A stretch of 64,000 bases of DNA. Source: Agelas oroides (lineage: Eukaryota; Porifera; Demospongiae; Agelasida; Agelasidae). Position 1 is the first letter of the stretch. The number at the start of each line of letters is the position of its first letter. Position numbers and translations under genes: made by a program. The stretch covers positions 1,095,313 to 1,159,312 of the forward strand of contig OX422186.1 of NCBI GenBank assembly GCA_949130485.1, in the 5' to 3' direction. Below the pieces are notes generated by a model. The model was given only the letters and a program-made list of their open reading frames with translations. It was not told the origin of the DNA and did not search any database. This document shows positions 1-20,386 of this stretch, one piece after another.

Positions 1-821
1 TGGGTGGCTGGGGAAGCGGTAGGAGTGGTGGTGGACTGGATGTTCGACTAATTCACAACAGACTGAAATTCAAACACTAACTAATGTAAACCGTGTGGAG
101 AACCACGAAATTATATTTTCTGTATATGTTTAATAAGCTAAACCCCAAGTTTTGAAGCATGATTTTGTACAACAAAAGTTTTATACATGCGAATAATATG
201 TGTATGCAAAGCGGTAAAGATAGTGTGCTACAATGTGTACGTGCATAATAAGAATGGACTGCGAGAGGCCTATATGTGAAACAAAACCAAAATATAGAAC
301 GTCCAACCACTTGCGAAAGCCTTTATTAAGTGCTGTTTTGAGGCTTGTATCACAGAAAGCAGTTTGGCACTTCACTGTCATCCTGAAACTACACGTAGGT
401 CACTAGGTAAAAACACCCTAGCCGTATATCGAGAAATAAATTTCGCAGCTTCACGGATTTTGCTCTGCACTATCCCCCCCCCCCCACCTCATGTACATAG
501 TGAAATATTAGTGATGCTTGAAAAACACCTATTATTGTACATCAGAAAATTTTCAAGGGGTTAAATTTTTTGCAGCTTCACAGATTTTGTTCTGCACTAT
601 TCCTCTCCCCCCTCCCCCTCCCCCCCCTCCCCCCCTCCCCCTCCCCCTCCCCCTCCCCCTCCCCCTCCCCCTCCCCCTCCCCCTCCCCCCCTCCCCCCTC
701 CCCCTCCCCCTCCCCCCCTCCCCCTCTTCCCTCCCCTGCCTCTTTGATTCACATGTACATGTATATAGCATCTATCTGATCCTATATAGCTTTCTTCCAA
801 CTATCCCCTCCTCCCCCTCAC
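1..821. other. left edge, no gene recognised
   Basis: This stretch lies downstream of the last recognised exon of the minus-strand ZMYND8-like gene. I looked for the second half of the bromodomain and for a PWWP domain on the minus strand and did not find them, so they probably lie beyond the left edge. About 45 bp beginning with a GCAGCTTCAC motif occur twice, near 447 and 570, each followed by a C-rich run. A CCCTCC/CCCCCT pyrimidine tract fills about 601-736. Confidence 0.5.
601..736. repeat. CCCCCT/CCCTCC polypyrimidine tract
   Basis: Almost pure C and T on the plus strand with an irregular CCCCCT/CCCTCC unit. It gives long proline/serine/leucine or glycine/arginine frames in several phases, which are not genes. 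Confidence 0.9.
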
Positions 822-8113
<7,292 letters not shown>

Positions 8114-8204
8114 AATCCTGTATGGGACAAAACGTTACTAAACTGTACAGTGCCTTACAAAACGTTGCCCATAGTGCCAAAATACAAATTCACGTGCGTA
8201 ACTT

Positions 8205-8322
8205 ATGTCAAAATGGTACCCCAAATCGCTAGCTGATTTGGAGCGTATTTATGGCTTACCTGGTACTAAAATGCTAGTTTATACTCTCACGGAAGGGAAA
8301 GTACGCTTAGCTAACAGTGCAG
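8205..8322 (+). CDS. possible first exon of an unrecognised divergent gene
   Basis: An open frame from ATG (8205) codes about 39 residues starting MSKWYPKSLADLERIYGLPG and reaches a good donor (AGTGCAG|GTAAGA, 8323). It starts 91 bp from the oppositely oriented start of the ZMYND8-like gene, a spacing seen at bidirectional promoters. I recognise no family and found no following exon of matching phase before the TRAM gene. It may be chance. Confidence 0.22.
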
Positions 8323-9256
8323 GTAAGAAACAGCGATTATCATCGCGAGTTTTGCCGACTTTGGCACACTTTCCGACCAACTGGTTCACCGTCTTTCGAT
8401 ATACGGGCGACCGGTTCAAAATTTTGTACGGCACGTTTTTGATGAATGACAACAAAACCGCAAGTATGTAGGTCGTAATTATCAGTAATCGTACAGAGCT
8501 GCAGGTTATGCTCTGCGCTTTAGCCTGTAGACGGTGCAACCGCTGCATTGCCTACGCTTTGCCGACCTGTTTCTCTCAGCTGGACTCTTGAGCATGGCGG
8601 TAGATTCGTTTACTTCGTGGCGAAGCTTAGTTGGCAGACTAAAGCGCGCGCGAAAGAAGCTGCAAAGACGTCTTGTTTGCGTCAATATATAGTAGAGCAG
8701 AAGTTCGCGTTTTGCTATATAAAACTTGTTTGGTGTGTGCAAAAGTCGATTTGCAGGCGACATGTTATAATTTGCGGCTAATGTGTGCAGGAAGTGGCGG
8801 CCAATTCTGAACATGAAATGGGCGGAGAAAATAACCCAGAATCTCAAGTTGCACGTGGACTGCCAGTGACAAGACTATTTGTGCGAGCTTTGGCGTAAAA
8901 CAAAGTCAAGTGGCACTGTTTCGGTAAAGGTGGGAATACCGTAAGTACAATTTATCCATGGTTGCGGGGTAAATCTTAAAAAGTTGGTTCAAGAGCCAGA
9001 GTTGAAGGGGTGGGAGAAGTGGAGGGAAGGCACCATGAGACACGTTGGGCGTTGCATGACCCTTTGTGTTGAGAGGACAGGGTGACTTGGCCTCTCATGC
9101 CTGGAGCAGTGGGGAGGCTATTACAGCAGACGTTTCTTTGCAATAGTTTAAAAAGCCGAAATCCCATAGGGTAATTTTGTGTGATGTTGTATGTACAAGT
9201 TCTTGAGCAAGTATGCTCCCATTTTGAGCAGCAAGAGTGGGCTGATAGTCATGACC

Positions 9257-9644
9257 TAGTCTCGCGAGCCAGACCCACTTCCGCAAGAAAGGGAAGGGTC
9301 TGGTGAACTGCGTATATAAGCCGTGTCCCACCGGAATGCAATTAGCTAGATAACGTAACCAGATTTCAAATAATGCACTCGTGAAATACCTGTTGCGAAG
9401 TGTGCATGCTCTCTGACAAGTATAGTCCAAGTGTTTTTATAGCTCCTGTAGTAGCAGAAAAGATGTCCTAGCTCTCTGTCGCCGTTTTCATTATTGCAAC
9501 TCAAACAGTGATGTAATGTGTCACGTGACAAGATACTGTAACGTGATTGGACCGCACCGTACGGTGCGGCAGGACACGGCTTGTATACGCAGTTCACCAG
9601 ACCCTTCCCTTTTTTTGCGGAAGTGGGTCTGGCTTGTGAGACTG
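9257..9644. mobile_element. MITE of the TAGTCTC family with about 80-bp inverted ends
   Basis: Left end TAGTCTCGCGAGCCAGACCC and right end GGGTCTGGCTTGTGAGACTG are extended by matching arms (CCACTTCCGCAAGAAAGGGA and TGAACTGCGTATATAAGCCG on the left, complements on the right). The flanks are an exact 9-bp direct repeat, GTCATGACC, at 9248-9256 and 9645-9653. There is no coding capacity. Confidence 0.8.
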
Positions 9645-10128
9645 GTCATGACCCATTTTTCATGCCTGGATGAAGGTGGAGTCAGATCATTTGCAGTTTG
9701 TCTCAAGTTCTTTTGGAATGCTGGCACATTGTGATCACATGATCACCAATTCCACCTCCACAAGTCACATAGTTGAGCAGTCTCTACTATGCACACAGGC
9801 TCTCAGGGGATGGAATCTAGCAAGAACTTCATTGACAGCGGTCTTTCTTGCCTCTCAAAATGGTGGCGTACTATCCAGATTTCTGTCAGCTGTCCGTTTT
9901 ATGTTCAGTTATGCGAGGTGTTGCAGTGTCTAATATGTCGGTAACTGATGCTCAAATTGAGTCCCATGTACTTGTAGTGTATTACCAGCTACATTTAAGT
10001 CACGGTCGTATATTTCTGAGTGTGTGTGCTCAAGTCATTCACTCTAGTAAAGTTAGTCCCTTTCACTCTGAAACCAAAACAGGTCTGTTTGCTGCCCCAA
10101 TCTAACTTGGGTTGAAAAGACCAGTGGG

Positions 10129-10649
10129 TAATTATAAGGTGGTACAGTTTTGTTTAGACTGGTCTCTTCCAGCAGACATCTCTTCTTGTTTCTTGCTGTG
10201 GGCAAGTGTGGGCAGTTTCAGTCACACCATCGCCAGTGGCAGGGCCAGACAATCATGGTCATATGTATACCTAAGCGGCAAGGAGTAAGTTGCTGTGCGT
10301 GCTTCAACTTCAGTCGTCTCCGCTTCGGGTCACCGACGCTGCACTCAGGCAATCTATCGAGTGCATGAGCTCGGTCTTCAAATTTAACCACGCTCATTTT
10401 AAATTTACGGTATATGGCCGCAAGCAAGCAAGCAAACAAGCAAACATACACACACACGTGCGCAATGCAGTCCCGCTAGTGTGGGGCTTGCTCAGGCTCG
10501 CCCCAATTATAAGGTAGTACAGTTTTGTTTAGACTGGTCTCTTCCAGCAGACATCTCTTCTTGTTTCTTGCTGTGGGCAGGTGTGGGCGGTTTCAGTCAC
10601 ACCATTACCAGTGGCAGGGCCAGACAATCATGGTCATATGTATGCCTAA
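10129..10649. repeat. 148-bp direct repeats flanking about 225 bp
   Basis: 10129-10276 and 10502-10649 are about 95% alike (both contain GTACAGTTTTGTTTAGACTG and CAGGGCCAGACAATCATGGT). The 225 bp between them is unrelated. This could be a tandem duplication or a short terminal-repeat element. No open frame or polymerase remnant is visible. Confidence 0.75.
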
Positions 10650-11683
10650 TTCACCAGGGACTGGTAGAGTAAAAATTTTGCCAGACATTTTTTTTGCCAA
10701 TCAATCATTACTGCTCACTAATGAACTGATACTCAGAACTGGCGCACCCCAGCTGCATTATGAAAAGCAGCGGTGTCTGGAAAACACGGATCGGCGGATC
10801 ACGGACTATGATGCAAAGTGGGCTGGAACCATGCCCGCTACTAACTGCATTCAGCTGTAGTCTCTTGCCTTTTCACATTGCTTGGAGGAAAGAACCTGGT
10901 GCAACGCCTGTTGCGTCGTTCGTTCCTTGTCAATTACATCATGCAGGTATCGATAATTCTAAGGCACGGTGTAACATGGAATAGCAGTGACAACTGGTCG
11001 TGTGAGAGGCTAGGAATGAAGCTAGCAAGAGCACATGATGACATCAGTTTTATTGATGTCATCACTTTTATTGATGACATCATGCACTCTTGAGCTAGTT
11101 ACACAGTAGTTCTGCAGCAAACATTTTGCCAGACTTTTTTGGTATTTCAGCCAATCAACTCCCCTGCCCACCTAAGGTAGCATATTTATCATAAGGCTGC
11201 CATTCCAAGTTGTTTAAAACTACCCATATAATTACAGAGAAGTACCCAACTTAACTTGTGGTGAGTTTTTTTTTATCTCTTCTTAGCTGAATGTAGGTGG
11301 CTGAAAGTAGGTGGCTGAAAGTAGGAAAAACTGTAGTCTGACCTCAGTAGACATCTTCTCTTGTGTGGTCTCTTGTGGGCGGCTTCAGTCACACCACATC
11401 ACACAGTCATAACGTACAGTCATAACATACAGTACATCAGGACATTTTTATCATTTAATGATTTGTGTAAAAATTAATTTAAAGATACCGAGTAATTAAC
11501 TACATGCAGTGGGTGACTTTGCATAACATCTAGGCCTATTTTTTAAGGGAGTTAGTGGTTCATGGATTGTTCATGTTCGGAGAGTCCGTGGACTCTCTAT
11601 ATATGGTATAAGCATTACATCAATGGAAGTTTTGAGCGCATGCAATGAAAGATTTTTAATGGTTATTAAAAATGTCCTGTTTG

Positions 11684-11686
<3 letters not shown>

Positions 11687-11741
<55 letters not shown>

Positions 11742-11793
11742 CACATTCACACACACAACACACACAACACACACACACACACACACATTCACA
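11687..11793. repeat. (CA)n microsatellite
   Basis: About 107 bp of CA repeat with a few interruptions (CATACACA, ACACATTCAC), about 95 bp before the TRAM start codon. Confidence 0.95.
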
Positions 11794-11888
11794 GGTGAAG
11801 GTACCTATTGGTAACAAGCAGTTGAAGAGCACCGAAAGCTTTACTGCATAAGACGTAAGGTAGCATTGTTTCATGAAGAGTGTGTAAG

Positions 11889-12298
11889 ATGCAGTCGATT
11901 CGACTCCGGAAGCCACACAACAAGGGGGATGGGCCGCCTGTGTTCAGTCATGAGTTTATCATCCAAAATCATGCGGACATCATCTCCTGTCTTGTCATGA
12001 TTGTCTTTGTTGGACTCATTCCACAGGTGTGTGTGTGTGTGTGTGAGGGTGTGTGTGTGTGTGTGTGTGTGTGAGGGTGAGTGTGTGTGTGTGTGGTGTG
12101 AGTGTGTGTGTGTGTGTGTGTGAGTGTGAGTGTGTGTGAGTGTGAGTGTGTGTGTTAGAATCTTATAAATGCATAACCGTGCCAGATTGATAAATTTTTG
12201 TGCACTGTATACAGTTGTGTGGTAGCCACAACAAAGATCAGGTTTTCAGTTTCAAGTGACTCTCCCGTCCATACATGCATGGACTGCACACAACCCTT

Positions 12299-12333
<35 letters not shown>

Positions 12334-14041
12334 CATACCCCAGGCTATTAATCCAGTAGCTTCCAGTATAATCTTTGTACACTACAACACTACAGTGGAG
12401 CCAGAGATTTCGGAATCAGGTACAAGTCTTAGCATGTGCAAAACAATGGAGAAAGCAGCTGCTGCCGTAACAGTGCAATACACTCATATCACATACCAAT
12501 ATTGTCCCTCCCTCCCTCCCTCCCTCCCTCCCTCCCTCCCTCCCTCCCTTCCTACATTTTGTGTCTCCTCCTTCTCTCCCTCCATTTCCCTTTCTCCCTC
12601 TCCAATTCTCTCTTCATTCTTCGTCCCTCTTCATTCTCCCTCCCCCCTTTTCCCCTCCCTCCTTTCTCCTCCGTTCCTCCACCTCTTTCCCCCTCCCTCT
12701 CTCCTTCCTCCACTCCCTCCCTCCTTTCTCTTCTTCCCTCCTTTCTTTCTCATTCCTCCCTCCCAGATGTCCTCACCTCCCGTGTCGACATACGCCCTAC
12801 TGCCGAGACTTACTATTATCATGGCTGGAAGGATGTGTTGAACGTTGTTTTCTATAGCCTTATTTGGATTGTCATACATGCACTCCTACAGGAGTACATA
12901 TGGGAGGTGTGTTCTGTTACTATGGTATTATATCCCAGCAAGCATAAGAAGCTGTATTGAGATACTTTAATGATTGCCCTGAGTAAGCATCCATGGATGT
13001 TTGCAGCTCAATTACATATACGTAAGCTGGTTATATTCTTACCACTTTGTGACTGAGAGGCCAATTTGTGCCACTTGAAATTATTACCCTGAGCAAGCGT
13101 CTGTGGCTGCTTGCAGCTCAGAAGGGGTCAGAACCAGCCTGGGCTCTCCAAAGATCTGCGTTGTGTCACATGGGTGAAGCCGACGGTGTATTGTTTGTTG
13201 TTTTGAGAGCCATATCGTCTTGAGCAAGCATCCATGGGTACTTGTTGCTCAAGCAAAGAAAACACGAAATGAATAATTATGGCAAAAATTCCCCCGTGGC
13301 AGTAGTTCTTCTCTATACAGTAGTGGAAATCATCTGGTGAGAGTTTGTCGCTAGGTTATAATGCTGGTCTTCCATACCTCTAATGTTCAAGACAGAGTAG
13401 TCTCCCTCCCTCCCTCCCTCCCTCCCTCCCTCCCTCCCTCCCTCCCTCCCTCCCTCCCTTCCTCCCTTCCTACATTTTTGTGTCTCCTCCTCACCCTCCA
13501 TTTCCCTTTCTCCCTCTCCAATTCTCCCTCTCTCCTTCCCCCACTCCCTCCCTCTTTCTCCTCCGTTCTTCCACCTCTATACAGTAGTGCAAATTATCGG
13601 GTGAGAGTTTGTTATAATACTGGTCTTCCATACCTCTAATGTTCAAGACAGAGTAATCCCTATACAATGTACATGTACCCCCAATTTTTGGTGCTTGAGC
13701 TGCGAGCGCCCATGGGCACCTGCCCGGGACAGTACGGTACATGCCCTTCATTCCCTCTATGTACGAGTGTGTGCGAGTGTTTTGCTGTGGTACTGAGTAT
13801 ATACTTTGTGTCTTCCAGCGCACGGTGAAGCGGCTGCACCTGTCCAAGGTGAAGACCTCCAAGTACTATGACTCTGGCTGTCTGGTGGTGTTCTATCTCG
13901 TCTCCCTCATCTGGGGAGTCAACCTTATCGCTAAGGTGGGAGAGGAACAACTGTCCAACTGTCTGTCTCTGTGTATTTCTGTCTGTCTGTATTTCTGCTT
14001 GTCTTTCTTTCTGTCTGGTCTGTCTGTCTGTCAGTCTTTCA

Positions 14042-14073
<32 letters not shown>

Positions 14074-17000
14074 GCCTGTCTGTCTGTCAGTCTGCCTGTC
14101 AGTCTGCCTGTCTGTCTGTCTGTTATATCAGCCTGTTTTCTCTCGTCTCTTGCATCTCTCCTTTCACCTCTCTCTCCCTCTCCCACCTCTTCCTCCTCCC
14201 TTTCCCCCTCCTCCCTTCCCTCTCTCACGCTCTGCAGGATGGTTACCTGTGGAGCTGGTCAAAGCTGTGGGAGGATTATCCTCACAAGCTCATGAGGTGT
14301 GTGCTGTACACAGTCTAACAGTGTCACCCACAATGACCTCACTACCTACATGCATGTACATTGTACATATATGGCATGTGAGAGGGGAGTGTAACCTGTA
14401 TGATACTTAGTGTGGTGTGGGTCATACTGACACTCGTTTCTGTGCATGTGTGTCTCTGCAGCCTCTCTCTCAAGTTCTTCATGCTCAATCAGGTTAGTGT
14501 CTTTCCCTCCTCCTGCCCTCCCCCTCCTCCTCCTCCTCCTCCTCCCCTCCTCCTCCTCCTCCTCCTCCTCCTCCTCCTCCTCCCCCTCCTCCCCCTCCTC
14601 CCCCTCCTCCCCCTCCTCCCCCTCCTCCCCCTCCTCCCCCTCCTCCCCCTCCTCCCCCTCCTCCCCCTCCTCCCCCTCCTCCCCCTCCTCCCCCTCCTCC
14701 CCCTCCTCCCCCTCCTCCCCCTCCTTCCCCTCCTTCCCCTCCTCCTCCTCATCCCCCTCCTCCTCCTCCCCCTCCTCCTCCTCCTCCTCCTCTACCCCCT
14801 TCCCACCTCAGTGTACCTAAATGCTGTACTTGTTGCATAATATTGTCGTCAAGTCCCTTATTATATAATCACCCTCTTTTGCTGGCTTCAATCCAAACTC
14901 TCACATGAACTACTAGAACCTAGCTGCAGATAATCAAACAACATGTAGGCACAGTGCTTGACCTGCTGCAAATAAGTCCTGTCTACCTTATTCGTTATTC
15001 ATGAACAATCAACAAACCACATCTCCCTACAAAAATGGCCTAGATGTTGTGTAAAGTCATCCACTGTGCAGGACGCGTTTTGGCCAATAGCAGGCCTTAC
15101 CAGCTGCACTGGGGTGACCAGGAGATGGGGACTGCATGTGATATATCTTCTGTTGGTGTTAACTGGTTTGGGAAGGATGAGTTATGTTGTTGAACGGTTG
15201 TCTCTGTCCACAGTTAGCGTTTTGGTTGCACTGCTACCCAGAACTCTACTTCATGAAGGCAAAGAAGGTGCGTGTAATGATTACCACTTGGATGCATACA
15301 GTGTGTTTTAATTCTTGAAGTTAGGCCCTTCCAACTGGTATTCCTGTTTCTGGTCCTCCGCCCACATCAATAATTACGCCTTACGCAATTTCAGCAACTC
15401 AACTTCTGTGCATGCGCAGTATTGTGGATTCGCGGTGATTTGTAAATCGATCGCCATCAGCCTAGCAAACTAAAATAATTAAGCAAAATAGGAAAGTTGT
15501 CTGTCATATTTGTAGGCTTCAGTATGTTTTATTCATTCTTTTTGTGCCTTTTTGTAGGTATCTCACTTGGCTGTTGTGTATGGCGTTAGTGTTTCGTGTT
15601 GAAGTAATTGGTTTCTAGGTTGCCAAGTACCCGCCCGCCTGCGTCAGGGAAAACCCCTGGCCAGAAACAGGAGTACTGGTTGGAAGGGCCTTACAATTGT
15701 ACTCTACATGTAATGTAATGTAATGTAATATGATATAATGTTGTAATGTGATGTAATGTAATATAATGTAATATGTAATGTAATGTAGTGTGATGTAATG
15801 TAACGTAATATCATTTCATACATAAGGAAAGGGTTGTACATAGGTAATCCTGCCTGGAGTACTTCCCTATACAAACATAACAGAGTAAAATGCTGCTAGG
15901 TACAAATAAACTACCAAATATTTGTATCCCATTTCGTAGACTCGCATTTCAATCACATCACTATGTCTGTATCACCGAACTCTCCTAGTGTGCACAGTTC
16001 AGAGGTGCTTTGTTGGTGTATATGGCCGCTCAAGCACCAAAAATTGAGGGTGGGCGGTTGCATGGAGGAGGTGCTTGAATGGTTCAACTATCTCCGTGCA
16101 AGCGCCCACCCCGGATGTGAAGTTAGCTGCCAGGGGGTACGTCAAGCCAGCCCGATAGTGGAGAAAGCTGTATCATGCTAGAAACTTGACCGATTCGTAG
16201 CCTCGTTGCCAAGCTTCTGCAGCATTCGTCGCTGCAGTACGTAAATTTTGTGCCGCAAGTGGAGAATGCTGTGAACGAGGCTGCGAACGAGGCTGCGAAT
16301 GGGTGTGTGCAAAACTTTGCTGCTGTATGTTGTGGCATCATAAAGATCGTAGCTATGTACTTGAGCTCGGTGGGCCTACTTTCGATTCACTATGCAAGAA
16401 TTTAGCATAGTGGGTTAACCACAAAACTGTCAAAATTGGGGTATGGGCGCTTGTACGAGGTTGGGCGCTTGTACAAGGGTGGGCGCTTGCCCGGGACGAT
16501 ATGGTATTTGTCATTCTTGGATACCTTCCAAAAATGGACATTTTCCATTATCTATGCAATAATCATTGAACCTTAGCTAGAGATTTTCCCAAACACTGAC
16601 CCTATATCAGGTCTCATCAACTACAAGTATTCTCGTAACTTGTGCATAAGAAAGTCGGTCTGTTACCGACACCGTAAACAGCTTTGTAGAGTCCTGTGTG
16701 GTTGGGTATATCCATGTCAGTTTTTTTCGCTCTCGCACCAACCAAACAACAACCAGATAGTTCTCAAGTTGGGATCAAACGTTTCGGCCACTATACAGTG
16801 GCCCTCATCAGTGTAATACAGGCAGTACAACTGCCTGAGAATAAATACAGCAAGGGAAAAGTGGCGGGAATAAAAGGCGGGTGAAGAAATTTTGAAAGAA
16901 AAAAAAAAAGAAAAAAAAAAAAGGTGTAACAGAACAATATATAAAAAACAAGGAGAGGGAGGAGACAGTACAGGGCATACAAGGCATGGTTTAGTTTGCG

Positions 17001-20000
17001 GTGCACACCGCATTAGCTATGTCCATCTACGCAAAGATGCCTTGTAGTAACCTTCGGTAAAGTATTACACAAAGTTTCTTACCTCAGATACGCTTGAGGC
17101 TGTGCTTCTCTTACTCCACGTGAAGCTCGCTCCAGGGTGGGGCGCTCATCGAGTAAACTTTGACCCTGTACAGGAAATTGGGCCAAAAGTAGGGGGTGGG
17201 CGCTCTTTTGTGAGACTACGGTATATGTACTCTTGCCACGTTGGTCGGTATTCACTTGGTATTTTTCTATAGGAAGAGCTGTACTCCAAGCTGGTGCTAT
17301 ACACCTCGTCGCTGCTGCTGATTGGAGGGGCCTACTTCATGAAGTGAGAGAATTGCTTTTGCCCATAAAGCGTAGAGTTGCCATGCCAGAGCCTGTGTAC
17401 AGTGGTCAGTACGTACCATCCTCCTACCTTCCCTCTCCTTCCTTCCTTTTCTTCTTCACCCTCCCATCCTTCCTCCCTTTCTCTCCATCCCCATCATTCT
17501 TCTTCTCCCTCTCTCCCTACCCCCATCCCTCCCCCAGGCTGCAGCGTCTTGCTCTGATTCTACTGGTCCTGCACTACTCAGTGGAGTTCCTCTTCCATAC
17601 CGCTCGTCTTCTCCACTACCACGGCAAAGAAGAGATCGCTACACCAGGGTAAGCATAAGTGACATAAGTGCACTCTACTCACTGCTCCTCACCACTGCCA
17701 CTCCTGAACATGTCCCTCCCTCCCTCCCCCTCCCTCCCTCCCTCCCTCCCTCCCCCTCCCTCCCTCCCTCCCTCCCTCCCTCCCTCCCTCCCTCCCTCCC
17801 TCCCTCCCTCCCTCCCTCCCTCCCTCCCCCTCCCTCCCTCCCTCCCTCCCTCCCTCCCTCCCTCCCTCCCCCTCCCTCCCTCCCTCCCTCCCTCCCCCTC
17901 CCTCCCTCCCTCCCCCTCCCTCCCTCCCCCTCCCTCCCTCCCTCCCCCTCCCTCCCTCCCCCTCCCTCCCTCCCTCCCCCTCCCTCCCTCCCCCTCCCTC
18001 CCTCCCTCCCCCTCCCTCCCTCCCTCCCTCCCTCCCTCTCCCTCCCTCCCTCCCTCTCCCTCCCTCCCTCCCTCCCTCCCTCCCTCCCCCTCCCTCCCTC
18101 CCTCCCTCCCCCTCCCTCCCTCCCTCCCTCCCTCCCCCTCCCTCCCTCCCCCTCCCTCCCTCCCTCCCTCCCTCCCCCTCCCTCCCTCCCTCCCTCCCTC
18201 CCTCCCTCCCTTCCTCCCTCCCTCCCTCCCTCCCTCCCCCTCCCTCCCTCCCTCCCTCCCCCTCCCTCCCTCCCTCCCCCTCCCTCCCTCCCCCTCCCTC
18301 CCTCCCTCCCCCTCCCTCCCTCCCCCTCCCTCCCTCCCTCCCCCTCCCTCCCTCCCTCCCTCCCTCCCTCTCCCTCCCTCCCTCCCTCCCTCCCTCCCTC
18401 CCCCTCCCTCCCTCCCCCTCCCTCCCTCCCTCCCTCCCTCCCCCTCCCTCCCTCCCTCCCTCCCCCTCCCTCCCTCCCTCCCTCCCTCCCTCCCTCCCTT
18501 CCTCCCTCCCTCCCTCCCTCCCTCCCTCCCTCCCTCCCTCCCTCCCTCCCTCCCTCCCTTCCTCCCTCCCTCCCTCCCTCCCTTCAGGTTCAAGTTGTGG
18601 CTAGTGCTATTTGTGCTTGCAAGAGTAGCGACTGTTTTCATATCTGTGCTTACATTATGGTGAGTGCTTGTATGAAGATACTGACAACCAAGATGTAGAT
18701 AGCTATACTGTAAGATGTATTCAGCTTTGTCTTTACTGGTTTGTGCCATGTTGTACTGTACATGTCCCCCCAAAACGCACCCTTTAGGTGCACAGGGGCC
18801 GTCTCTTCCAGTAAAAGAGTGCGTACATAACGTGATGTTGACCAATTACTAATGTAAAGGCATGTTTGATGTTATCAGGTGAAAATAGAGGAATTTGAAA
18901 AGCTGGTAGTCGCAAGATATTTTCTAAGTGTCACTTACTGATATTTGTCACATCAGGAGCTTATGATCCGCTATATATGCAAGAAGGAGCGGCAGTACCC
19001 ATCCTGTGTCGAATCACACTTCAAAATGCACCATATATGGATTTGTGTTAACGAGTTTTGAGGTTACTACGCCCACCTGCTGTAACAAGAGCCAGCTGCT
19101 GGCTTCTTAACGACGTAGGTGCGAACATACAGCTTACCTTATAAGGTGTGTTTGTAGGGCGCCAAATTCGACAGAGAATGGGATCAACTAATGTACTATA
19201 GTTTGACACACATCACTTCGTGGTGCTCATAAGCTCCTGGTCACCTACATGTAGGTTGTTATATCTGTTTTGGAAAGTATTTGTTCATGATTGTCCTCTA
19301 GGTTTGGTCTTGGAAAGGTACATGTGGCTCGTCTTTCTCAGCCTCCCCCTCCCTCTCCCCCTCCCCCTGTTGAAGGGGAGGAGGGAGGAGGTGGGGATGG
19401 AGAAGGGGAAAAGGAGGAGGAGAGTGGGCCTGAAATTGATCTCACCGACTGGAACTACAGGTAAGGGCAACAGCACCATCAGACTTGTGTTGATCATCAT
19501 GGTCTTGAGGGAGTGCCCATGAGTGCTATACTGTCATGAAGACAATTTCCTGTGTTTACCATGAACCATATTCACTTAGCAGCAGGCACTTGTGCCAGAA
19601 AGAGCGTCCAGTTCACTATAGCTGCAAAGCACTTGTGACAGTCCCATGTGGAAATTGAAGATGATTCTGTCACATATTTCAATTGCATCACTGTGCTGAA
19701 CTTGAGTTTAGGGCGGGGCATCACTGTGCTGAACTTGAGTTTAGGGCGGGGCATCACTGTGCTGAACTTGAGTTTAGGGCGGGGCATCACTGTGCTGAAC
19801 TTGAGTTTAGGGCGGGGCATCACTGTGCTGAACTTGAGTTTAGGGCGGGGCATCACTGTGCTGAACTTGAGTTTAGGGCGGGGCATCACTGTGCTGAACT
19901 TGAGTTTAGGGCGGGGCATCACTGTGCTGAACTTGAGTTTAGGGCGGGGCATCACTGTGCTGAACTTGAGTTTAGGGCGGGGCATCACTGTGCTGAACTT

Positions 20001-20341
20001 GAGTTTAGGGCGGGGCATCACTGTGCTGAACTTGAGTTTAGGGCGGGGCATCACTGTGCTGAACTTGAGTTTAGGGCGGGGCATCACTGTGCTGAACTTG
20101 AGTTTAGGGCGGGGCATCACTGTGCTGAACTTGAGTTTAGGGCGGGGCATCACTGTGCTGAACTTGAGTTTAGGGTGGGGCATCACTGTGCTGAACTTGA
20201 GTTTAGGGTGGGGCATCACTGTGCTGAACTTGAGTTTAGGGCGGGGCATCACTGTGCTGAACTGTTTAGGGCGTGGCTCACATAAATGCATGAATGTTGA
20301 ATGCAGTTTATGAACTTTGCCCTTGACGAAAGTTCAGGACA

Positions 20342-20386
<45 letters not shown>

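Larger units (their letters stand above)
8323..11888. other. gene-poor interval between ZMYND8-like and TRAM
   Basis: No supported gene. Contents: a 388-bp MITE (9257-9644), 148-bp direct repeats (10129-10276, 10502-10649) with a diverged partial copy near 11350-11400, a GATGACATCA-type inverted pair near 11037-11086, and a CA microsatellite before the TRAM start. Short open frames here match nothing I know. Confidence 0.5.

Noticed and set aside
77..381. Short minus-strand frames at the left edge as further ZMYND8-like exons
   Set aside because: No match to the second half of a bromodomain or to PWWP, and no phase-compatible splice sites seen.
17668..18845. Long Pro/Ser/Leu (plus) and Gly/Arg/Glu (minus) open frames
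   Set aside because: Produced by the CCCT tract in TRAM intron 9. Flanking TRAM exons join in phase across it.
19685..20275. Regular repeat array as a possible CRISPR
   Set aside because: Units are contiguous without spacers and the genome is eukaryotic; it is a minisatellite.
19572..20313. Open frames of an 11-residue repeat on both strands
   Set aside because: The 33-bp minisatellite is open in several frames at once, and it is an intron of TRAM.
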